14,504 bases of DNA from an uncultured Blautia sp. (GTDB taxonomy: Bacteria > Bacillota > Clostridia > Lachnospirales > Lachnospiraceae), in NCBI GenBank assembly GCA_934358405.1, contig CAKRKL010000041.1, positions 1-14,504 of the forward strand, given 5' to 3'. Made by a program: the position numbers and the translations under genes. How positions within the stretch are numbered: the stretch's first letter is position 1; the number at the start of each line of letters is the position of its first letter. The notes under the pieces are model-generated. The model did no database searches, was not told the origin of the DNA, and was given only the letters and a program-made list of their open reading frames with translations. Below, one piece after another: positions 7,977 to 13,064 of the stretch.

Positions 7977-8668
7977 AAAGAGGAATTACCGGAATCCTGA
8001 CAATGGTCTGCCACACAATCCGGATCAGCTTCACTGGTTTCTTCCGGAATGTATTTGTCAAAAATTTTCACTAAAAAATGTGAGTTGATATAAGCAATTC
8101 CGGAAAATCCAAGGAGTACCAAGAGCAGAATCACTGTGGACTGAACCTGGGCGCTTGGAATAAACAGTACCAGAGCAGGAGCAGCAGAGATCAGGATCAT
8201 CAGTACCGTATAAGGAAGGTGTCGGATGGACATTAAAAAGGCATTGATGAAGGTATTTCGAATGGTATTGTAAAATTTGGCAAGTACCGGATAGATGTAC
8301 ATGAAAAGCATCAGGTAAATCACCAGGATCATCATAAAGATTACAATGAGTACCTTGCCAAGGCTGCCTGCTGTGCCACGGCAGATACTGATGTCAATTG
8401 CCAGGAGAACACCGGCTGCAAGCATGATCAGGTTAATGAGGATGCCTTGCTTCAGATTCTGCTTAAATGATTTGAAAAAGCCGCGTACAATATAAGATTC
8501 TTCATTACGTACCATCTTCAGTGTAACATAAAACATGGCAGAAACAGAAGGTCCGATTGTAACAATAGGGATGCAGCAGACAAGGCACAGAAGATTCAAA
8601 ATGATAAGGTCTGCCACTCTGCTCATAAAGGTGAAAAATTTGTTATCCATGTTGAATAAACGATCCAT
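7973..8668 (-). CDS. YesL family (DUF624) membrane protein
   Basis: The 231-residue product is a YesL/DUF624 integral membrane protein. The N-terminus MDRLFNMDNKFFTFMSRVAD, the following NLLCLVCCIPIVTIGPSVSA, and the VTLKMVRNEESYIVRGFFKSFKQN loop are characteristic of the family. About five spans are visible (roughly 18-38, 76-94, 104-126, 152-172, 178-194), followed by an acidic cytoplasmic-looking tail. Function is unknown; many relatives sit beside carbohydrate ABC transporters in Firmicutes, but no such genes are present here. AGAGGAGT at 8675-8682 places the start firmly. It is the first gene of the minus-strand operon, read from a promoter at 8734-8762, and its stop overlaps the start of the radical SAM gene. 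Confidence 0.88.
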   Translation of the reverse strand: MDRLFNMDNKFFTFMSRVADLIILNLLCLVCCIPIVTIGPSVSAMFYVTLKMVRNEESYIVRGFFKSFKQNLKQGILINLIMLAAGVLLAIDISICRGTAGSLGKVLIVIFMMILVIYLMLFMYIYPVLAKFYNTIRNTFINAFLMSIRHLPYTVLMILISAAPALVLFIPSAQVQSTVILLLVLLGFSGIAYINSHFLVKIFDKYIPEETSEADPDCVADHCQDSGNSSL

Positions 8669-8699
8669 TAAAATACTCCTCTTTTCTGTTTGATATCGA

Positions 8700-8716
8700 A
8701 CCAGAATTATTCTGGT
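8700..8716. promoter_or_regulatory. 17-bp perfect palindrome, candidate operator of the YesL operon
   Basis: ACCAGAATTATTCTGGT is a perfect 8-1-8 palindrome. It begins about 11 bases downstream of the predicted start point of the minus-strand operon and lies between promoter and ribosome site. That placement suits a dimeric repressor. As RNA it could only form a very tight hairpin, so a DNA site is more likely. The cognate regulator is not identified. Confidence 0.55.
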
Positions 8717-8733
8717 ATTGTAGCTTAAGAAAC

Positions 8734-8762
8734 AGTATAACGAATCTGTGTAAAAAATGCAA
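8734..8762 (-). promoter_or_regulatory. Predicted sigma-A promoter of the YesL/radical SAM/DUF4364 operon
   Basis: On the minus strand, TTGCAT (8762-8757) and TATACT (8739-8734) are separated by 17 bases. The start point would be near 8727, leaving a leader of about 60 bases that contains the 8700-8716 palindrome. Confidence 0.7.
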
Positions 8763-8813
8763 TTTGAAAATAAAAATGTATAAAATTTTCACAAAAAATA
8801 TTCGTAAAATAGC

Positions 8814-8842
8814 TTGCTTATCACACGTTAGCGTGATAAAAT
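8814..8842 (+). promoter_or_regulatory. Predicted sigma-A promoter of yerC
   Basis: TTGCTT (8814-8819) and TAAAAT (8837-8842) have a 17-base spacer. The predicted start near 8849 gives a leader of about 120 bases ahead of yerC, long enough for a structured element. The spacer is almost filled by a palindrome. Confidence 0.65.
8818..8839. promoter_or_regulatory. Palindrome inside the yerC promoter, candidate operator
   Basis: TTATCAC (8818-8824) and GTGATAA (8833-8839) are perfect 7-base arms around 8 bases. The site overlaps the last two bases of the -35 and the first three of the -10. Bound protein would exclude RNA polymerase, so this has the geometry of a repressor operator. Autoregulation by YerC is one possibility, unproven. 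Confidence 0.55.
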
Positions 8843-8849
8843 AATGTTC

Positions 8850-8885
8850 ATGATGTTAATGGAAAAAATTTTCCCTTGGCATCAT
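8850..8885 (+). other. Leader hairpin in the yerC 5' untranslated region
   Basis: ATGATG (8850-8855) pairs with CATCAT (8880-8885). The pairing continues inward through two G-U and two A-U pairs, one mismatch, and GGAAA facing TTTCC, giving a nearly continuous stem of about 15 bp right after the predicted start point. No T-run follows, so it is not an intrinsic terminator. An mRNA-stability or protein-binding role is possible. Confidence 0.55.
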
Positions 8886-8969
8886 AATTAATGTAAGCAG
8901 ATAATAATTGTGACTGTGAAGGTACTGAACAGTTACAAGCAATTAAAAGATAGAAAAAGGAGTAACGAA

Positions 8970-9296
8970 ATGAGTAAAAATATCAGAACCGAGGCAGTTG
9001 ACCATCTTTTTGAGGCCATACTCTGTCTGAAGGATAGAGAAGAGTGCTACACTTTCTTTGAGGATGTGTGTACCATTAATGAGCTTCTTTCTTTGTCCCA
9101 GAGATTTGAAGTTGCCAAGATGCTGATGGACAAGAGAACCTATCTTGACATCTCTGAGAAGACTGGTGCATCTACGGCTACGATCAGCCGTGTAAACCGT
9201 TCCCTGAATTACGGAAATGATGGCTATGATATGGTATTTAAAAGAATGGAAGAGAAGAAAGATCAGAATCGCCCACTGGACCAGAAGGACGAATAA
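8970..9296 (+). CDS. yerC: YerC/YecD family TrpR-like regulator
   Basis: The 108-residue product belongs to the TrpR-related YerC/YecD family, helical DNA-binding proteins of Firmicutes with the Trp-repressor fold. Its ligand and targets are not established. The N-terminal helices (RTEAVDHLFEAILCLKDREECYTFFEDV) resemble the TrpR dimerisation region. ELLSLSQRFEVAKMLMDKRTY leads into the helix-turn-helix at about 57-82, with DISEKTGASTATISRVNRSL as turn and recognition helix, close to TrpR's own pattern. The Lys/Glu-rich tail after 91 is probably disordered. AAAGGAG (8956-8962) sets ATG 8970; an earlier in-frame GTG at 8910 lacks a ribosome site. It is monocistronic, with its own promoter and a strong terminator. 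No tryptophan biosynthesis gene is nearby. Confidence 0.92.
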   Translation: MSKNIRTEAVDHLFEAILCLKDREECYTFFEDVCTINELLSLSQRFEVAKMLMDKRTYLDISEKTGASTATISRVNRSLNYGNDGYDMVFKRMEEKKDQNRPLDQKDE

Positions 9297-9312
9297 AGAC
9301 TACACGTACAAA

Positions 9313-9353
9313 AGAAAACCCGCAGATCATTTTGTGTGATTTGCGGGTTTTCT
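9313..9353 (+). terminator. Intrinsic terminator of yerC
   Basis: AGAAAACCCGCA (9313-9324) and TGCGGGTTTTCT (9342-9353) are perfect 12-base arms. The stem extends inward by a G-U and ATCA/TGAT. The T-run lies within the 3' arm (TTTTCT). The A-run in the 5' arm means it could also work on the minus strand. Confidence 0.88.
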
Positions 9354-9358
9354 GCAGT

Positions 9359-9386
9359 AAAAATCTCCCATAAAAATATGGGAGAT
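9359..9386 (-). terminator. Intrinsic terminator of the DUF1836 gene
   Basis: Read on the minus strand, ATCTCCCATA (9386-9377) and TATGGGAGAT (9372-9363) form a perfect 10-bp stem with loop TTTT, followed by a run of Ts to 9359. It begins a few bases after the DUF1836 stop codon and only ten bases from the yerC terminator, so the two convergent genes each have their own hairpin. Confidence 0.88.
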
Positions 9387-9391
9387 GAGAA

Positions 9392-10015
9392 TTACTTGCC
9401 TTTATTTTTCTTGCCGGGTTTATCCTCAGCAGGAGAGATATCATCAATCATTTTCTCAATGATCATCTTCTTAATATATACGTCGAAGCTCAGTAAACAG
9501 ATAAAGCTGAATCGCTTCAAAAATTCCTGATCTTCTTCGTCTGCATCCTGAAAAGTGGAGCTTGAGAAATGGTAGTCCTTAAGAACATTCTTAACCAGCT
9601 GATCGATCTTCCGGCTCTCCATACCAAAAACTTCATTATATACATAGGTCATATCCTTGCCGGCTTCACCTTTGAAATATTTCATGGTGATAGGTCCGAG
9701 AAGCTTCTGAATGTCCGTGATAGACAAAATATTCTTAAAATAGTAGATAAAGATCAGCATCAGAAGATGATCCTTGGAATAGCGCTTCTTCTCAGGGGAG
9801 GGAAGCAGATTATTCTTCGCATAATTATTGATCATGGTCTTGGTCAGAATCTTGTCATCAGCGTAGCGCTTGGTGGATGCAAGCTGCTCTTCCATGAAGG
9901 TAGTGACCTGATCCATGTAAAGGTCAATGTTAGGAAAATCCTCCGGCTTTATATAATCCATTTCGGAAATGTGGTCCAGAATGCTTCTAAATACAGCTTT
10001 ATCGTCTTTAGTCAT
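9392..10015 (-). CDS. DUF1836 family putative DNA-binding protein
   Basis: The 207-residue product matches the DUF1836 family of Firmicutes, of unknown function. The middle region, roughly residues 55-110, resembles a MerR-type helix-turn-helix: KILTKTMINNYAKNNLLPSP, then KKRYSKDHLLMLIFIYYFKN and ILSITDIQKLLGPI. The C-terminal half is helical, possibly for dimerisation or ligand contact, and ends in a basic KPGKKNKGK tail. AGAGGTG at 10022-10028 puts the start at ATG 10015 rather than GTG 10024. It has its own promoter and terminator and faces pcrA divergently. The palindrome in its promoter makes autoregulation worth considering; there is no direct evidence of a target. Confidence 0.88.
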   Translation of the reverse strand: MTKDDKAVFRSILDHISEMDYIKPEDFPNIDLYMDQVTTFMEEQLASTKRYADDKILTKTMINNYAKNNLLPSPEKKRYSKDHLLMLIFIYYFKNILSITDIQKLLGPITMKYFKGEAGKDMTYVYNEVFGMESRKIDQLVKNVLKDYHFSSSTFQDADEEDQEFLKRFSFICLLSFDVYIKKMIIEKMIDDISPAEDKPGKKNKGK

Positions 10016-10035
10016 TTTTATCACCTCTGCTCCCT

Positions 10036-10064
10036 ATTATATAGTTTTTAAAACTACTTGTAAA
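10036..10064 (-). promoter_or_regulatory. Predicted sigma-A promoter of the DUF1836 gene
   Basis: On the minus strand, TTTACA (10064-10059) and a perfect TATAAT (10041-10036) are separated by 17 bases. The start point would be near 10029, giving a very short leader holding just the ribosome site. Confidence 0.78.
10042..10056. promoter_or_regulatory. 15-bp perfect palindrome within the DUF1836 promoter spacer
   Basis: TAGTTTTTAAAACTA is a perfect 7-1-7 palindrome abutting the -10 and filling most of the spacer. This is the place where MerR-type regulators bind and where repressors block polymerase. AT-rich palindromes of this size can also arise by chance. Confidence 0.45.
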
Positions 10065-10151
10065 CTGTTTTTTGAAAATAAAAGGTGTAAAATGAAAGGA
10101 TATCAGAGAATGGAAAATCGAATCTATGTTTGCCCTTTTTGGCGTTTGGGG

Positions 10152-10180
10152 TTGTGAGGGGAAGGGATTTCATGTATAAT
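10152..10180 (+). promoter_or_regulatory. Predicted sigma-A promoter of pcrA
   Basis: TTGTGA (10152-10157) and a perfect TATAAT (10175-10180) have a 17-base spacer. The start point would be near 10187, giving a leader of about 72 bases with a stem-loop at its 5' end. The DUF1836 promoter lies about 90 bases away, pointing in the other direction. Confidence 0.75.
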
Positions 10181-10189
10181 GAATTTCAA

Positions 10190-10220
10190 CTGCATAGGAG
10201 AATGCTATGATATTATGCAG
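10190..10220 (+). other. 5'-end stem-loop of the pcrA transcript
   Basis: CTGCATA (10190-10196) and TATGCAG (10214-10220) are perfect 7-base arms with a 17-base loop, beginning within a few bases of the predicted start point. It may protect the transcript's 5' end. No T-run follows. Confidence 0.4.
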
Positions 10221-10258
10221 ACTGTAATAAAAACAAAATGCCGTCAAGGAGAACATAA

Positions 10259-12490
10259 ATGAGTATATATGATACATTAAATCCGCCTCAGAAAGAGGCT
10301 GTAGTGCAGACAGAGGGACCGGTACTGATCCTGGCCGGTGCAGGCTCCGGGAAAACCAGAGTGCTGACTCACAGAATTGCCTATCTGATGGATGAGAAGG
10401 GAGTAAATCCCTGGAATATTCTGGCGATTACCTTTACAAATAAGGCAGCCCAGGAGATGAGAGAACGTGTGGATAAGCTGGTAGGCTTTGGTTCGGAGAG
10501 CATCTGGGTTTCTACCTTCCATTCAGCCTGTGTAAGAATTTTGCGAAGACATATTGATAACCTGGGATATGATACAAATTTTACTATTTATGATACAGAT
10601 GATCAGAAATCCCTGATGAAGGATGTGTGCAGGAAGCTGAATATTGATACCAAGGTTTATAAAGAACGCTCTCTTTTGGCACAGATTTCGCATGCTAAGG
10701 ATGAGCTGATGACGCCGGATGATATGGAACTGAAGGCTGCCGGGGATTATAATATGAAGAAAGTGGCATCTGTTTACCGGGAATATCAGGCTGCCCTTCG
10801 CAAAAACAATGCATTGGATTTTGACGATCTTATTGTAAAAACAGTGGAGCTTTTTCAGAATTGCGGTGCTGTACTGGAGTACTATCAGGAACGGTTTAAA
10901 TACATTATGGTAGATGAGTATCAGGATACCAATACTGCGCAGTTTAAATTTATCAGTCTTCTTGCACAGAAGTATGAGAACCTGTGCGTGGTTGGTGATG
11001 ATGATCAGTCTATTTACAAATTCCGCGGAGCAAATATTGGAAATATTCTTGGATTTGAGCGGGTTTTTCCAGATGCCAAGGTGATCCGTCTGGAACAGAA
11101 TTACCGTTCCACCAGAAATATTCTGAATGCAGCCAATCAGGTGATTGCTAATAATGCTGAGCGTAAAGCAAAAACTCTCTGGACAGAGAACGAAGAGGGA
11201 AGCAAAGTGCATTTCCGTCAGCTTTTCAATGCTTATGAAGAAGCGGAATATGTAGCCGGAGAGATTAGTAAAATGAAACGGGAAGGGCTTGGAAACTATC
11301 GGGACTGTGCTATTCTTTACAGAACCAATGCCCAGTCACGAATCTTTGAAGAAAAATTCATTGCAGCTAATATTCCCTATAAGCTGGTAGGTGGTGTGAA
11401 CTTCTATGCCCGCAAAGAAATTAAGGATCTTTTGTGTTATCTGAAAACAATTGATAATGCCAGAGACGATCTTGCAGTACAGAGAATCATCAATGTTCCT
11501 AAGCGTGGAATCGGTGCAACCACATTGGGACGCGTCCAGGACTATGCAGATAATATGGGAATTAGCTTGTATGAAGCATTGCGTGTGGCAGAAGAGGTCC
11601 CTTCTATTGGAAGAAGCTTATCCAAGATCGATGGCTTTGTCACTTTTATCCAGAGCCTGAAGAGTAAGGCAGATGTTCTTTCCGTGGAAGAACTGCTGCA
11701 GGAGATAATTGATGTTACCGGATATGTGTCAGAGCTGGAAGCAGAAGACACAGATGAGGCCAGGGCAAGGATTGAGAATATTGACGAGTTGATTTCCAAG
11801 ACTGTGGCTTACCAGGAAGCCATGGAGGAGCAGAATCAGCCGGCTACGCTTTCAGGATTTCTGGAAGAGGTTGCTTTGGTGGCTGATATTGATACAGTAG
11901 ACCCGGAGCAGGATTATGTACTGCTTATGACCTTACATAGTGCGAAAGGCCTTGAGTTTCCCAATGTATTTATGGTGGGAATGGAGAATGGTATTTTCCC
12001 AAGCTATATGACTATCAGCTATGGTGATGACGCAGAACTGGAAGAAGAGCGCCGTCTTTGCTACGTGGGAATCACCCGTGCCATGAAGGAATTGACTATG
12101 ACATGTGCACAGCAGAGGATGATCCGTGGAGAAACCCAGTATAATAAGGTTTCACAGTTTGTAAGAGAGATTCCAAGGGAGCTTGTGGATCTGGGACATA
12201 CCATTCAGGAGAAAAAGCCAAAGGTAGAAGATATGATTCCTACCCCGGCCAAGTATTCTAAAATGAAAGAAATTCTTCAGAGCCGTAATTACAAGCCAAG
12301 AGAATTTAAGGTGACGAAGTCAGGAGCTTTGGACTATGAAATTGGAGATACCGTGCGTCATATTAAGTTTGGTGTTGGAATTGTGAAAGAAATCGTAGAA
12401 GGTGGCCGTGATTATGAGGTTACGGTAGACTTTGATAAAGTAGGTATAAAGAAGATGTTTGCAAGCTTTGCCAAGTTAAAGAAAATTTAA
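10259..12490 (+). CDS. pcrA: ATP-dependent DNA helicase PcrA/UvrD
   Basis: This superfamily 1A 3'-to-5' DNA helicase unwinds DNA in nucleotide excision repair and rolling-circle plasmid replication, and removes RecA and stalled RNA polymerase. The motifs appear in order across 743 residues: Walker A GAGSGKT at 27-33, Ia ITFTNKAAQEM at 57-67, II VDEYQDT at 218-224, III with QSIYKFRGA at 250-258, IV NYRS at 281-284, V TLHSAKGLEF at 558-567, and VI YVGITRA at 602-608. A C-terminal Tudor-like domain at about 694-743 (GDTVRHIKFGVGIV) is the PcrA region that contacts RNA polymerase and is typical of Firmicutes. AAGGAG at 10246-10251 fixes the start. Full-length with no missing motif. Confidence 0.97.
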   Translation: MSIYDTLNPPQKEAVVQTEGPVLILAGAGSGKTRVLTHRIAYLMDEKGVNPWNILAITFTNKAAQEMRERVDKLVGFGSESIWVSTFHSACVRILRRHIDNLGYDTNFTIYDTDDQKSLMKDVCRKLNIDTKVYKERSLLAQISHAKDELMTPDDMELKAAGDYNMKKVASVYREYQAALRKNNALDFDDLIVKTVELFQNCGAVLEYYQERFKYIMVDEYQDTNTAQFKFISLLAQKYENLCVVGDDDQSIYKFRGANIGNILGFERVFPDAKVIRLEQNYRSTRNILNAANQVIANNAERKAKTLWTENEEGSKVHFRQLFNAYEEAEYVAGEISKMKREGLGNYRDCAILYRTNAQSRIFEEKFIAANIPYKLVGGVNFYARKEIKDLLCYLKTIDNARDDLAVQRIINVPKRGIGATTLGRVQDYADNMGISLYEALRVAEEVPSIGRSLSKIDGFVTFIQSLKSKADVLSVEELLQEIIDVTGYVSELEAEDTDEARARIENIDELISKTVAYQEAMEEQNQPATLSGFLEEVALVADIDTVDPEQDYVLLMTLHSAKGLEFPNVFMVGMENGIFPSYMTISYGDDAELEEERRLCYVGITRAMKELTMTCAQQRMIRGETQYNKVSQFVREIPRELVDLGHTIQEKKPKVEDMIPTPAKYSKMKEILQSRNYKPREFKVTKSGALDYEIGDTVRHIKFGVGIVKEIVEGGRDYEVTVDFDKVGIKKMFASFAKLKKI

Positions 12491-12527
12491 AATAAAGAGA
12501 TTAGCTATGGTAAAATTGTAGTAAAAG

Positions 12528-12536
12528 TGGTATAAT
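12528..12536 (+). promoter_or_regulatory. Extended -10 promoter of the small membrane protein gene
   Basis: TGGTATAAT matches the extended -10 form TGnTATAAT. The -35 is poor (TGGTAA-like at an 18-base spacer), which extended -10 promoters tolerate. It lies 37 bases after the pcrA stop, and no pcrA terminator hairpin was seen, so read-through from pcrA is also possible. Confidence 0.6.
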
Positions 12537-12542
12537 AAATAA

Positions 12543-12576
12543 ACCTGATAAGGATTGAAACAGGCATGAATCAGGT
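12543..12576 (+). other. 5'-end stem-loop of the small-protein transcript
   Basis: ACCTGAT (12543-12549) and ATCAGGT (12570-12576) are perfect 7-base arms with a 20-base loop, starting at the predicted transcription start. The rest of the leader, to 12651, shows no structure or gene I can support. Confidence 0.4.
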
Positions 12577-12651
12577 ATTGGCGTTTTGGCTGCAGTGATT
12601 GTTTGCTTCAGAATGCACATGTAAGCTATATGAAAGAGAGGATGGTATCAC

Positions 12652-12882
12652 ATGAACATTAAAATGGATAAGCTCGAGGAATTATTATCATTACTTAAGA
12701 AAAAAGAAGAAGAGAAACAGAAAAATACAGTCCTCTGGGTACTGGCAATTGTTGGTGCTGTAGCTGCTGTTGCAGGAATTGCATTTGCAGTATATCGTTT
12801 CTTTACTCCGGATTATCTTGAGGATTTCGAAGAAGATTTTGATGATGACTATGACGATTACTTTGAAGACGAAGAGAAATAA
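12652..12882 (+). CDS. Small acidic single-span membrane protein, function unknown
   Basis: I do not recognise a named family with confidence. The 76-residue product has three parts. A charged helical N-terminus (1-24) is rich in Lys and Glu with a heptad-like LEELLSLLKKKEEE pattern. A single hydrophobic span at about 26-47 is rich in Ala and Val. The C-terminus, from about 52, alternates Asp/Glu with Phe/Tyr, giving a net charge strongly negative. Topology is uncertain. AGAGAGG (12635-12641) is ten bases upstream of ATG 12652; an in-frame ATG at 12664 lacks a site. It lies between pcrA and rlmD with its own promoter. A role in tethering something basic to the membrane is conceivable but unsupported. 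The ordered architecture and ribosome site argue that it is a real gene. Confidence 0.75.
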   Translation: MNIKMDKLEELLSLLKKKEEEKQKNTVLWVLAIVGAVAAVAGIAFAVYRFFTPDYLEDFEEDFDDDYDDYFEDEEK

Positions 12883-12895
12883 TTATAGGATATCA

Positions 12896-12929
12896 GGATT
12901 GCAGGAGCAGCGTAATTGCAAAGCAATCC
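12896..12929 (+). other. Alternative stem-loops between the small-protein gene and rlmD
   Basis: GGATTGC (12896-12902) can pair with GCAATCC (12923-12929). Alternatively, ATTGC (12915-12919) can pair with GCAAT (12923-12927) across a three-base loop. The two pairings are mutually exclusive. They lie about 40 bases before a strong terminator. They may be 3' untranslated structure or part of an attenuator; nothing in sequence decides between these. Confidence 0.3.
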
Positions 12930-12965
12930 GGGTATTAAATGCGTGTCAAAAATATTGAGATAGCT

Positions 12966-13017
12966 AATAAGGTATACGGGTATATAGCATTTATACTCTC
13001 CCGTATACCTTATTTTT
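12966..13017 (+). terminator. Strong intrinsic terminator (or attenuator) before rlmD
   Basis: AATAAGGTATACGGG (12966-12980) and CCCGTATACCTTATT (13000-13014) are perfect 15-base arms with a 19-base loop, followed by TTT to 13017. It most simply ends the small-protein transcript. I could not find a convincing promoter in the 47 bases between it and rlmD, so read-through may feed rlmD. Confidence 0.9.
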
Positions 13018-13064
13018 GCTTTACTATGAAAGTGCGTTTATTGGCATTGTTTTATGGAGGTATT

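Larger units (their letters stand above)
8669..8969. other. Divergent intergenic region, YesL operon / yerC
   Basis: This roughly 300-base gap has no convincing gene. It holds two divergent promoters with their -35 elements about 50 bases apart, two palindromes and a leader hairpin, each listed separately. The stretch between the promoters (8763-8813) is very AT-rich. A weak imperfect palindrome, GTACTG-AA-CAGTTAC (8922-8936), lies 33 bases before the yerC start. Confidence 0.7.

Noticed and set aside
8853..8891. Tiny reading frame MLMEKIFPWHHN in the yerC leader, resembling a leader peptide with a Trp codon
   Set aside because: There is no ribosome site, only one Trp codon, it sits within the hairpin itself, and no terminator follows. 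Chance is more likely than attenuation.
9569..10051. A 160-codon plus-strand frame opposite the DUF1836 gene
   Set aside because: It is the antisense shadow of a recognised family gene with promoter, ribosome site and terminator; no ribosome site supports the plus frame.
10092..10157. Possible 21-residue peptide MKGYQRMENRIYVCPFWRLGL
   Set aside because: Its end overlaps the -35 of the pcrA promoter, no promoter for it was seen, and the length carries little coding signal.
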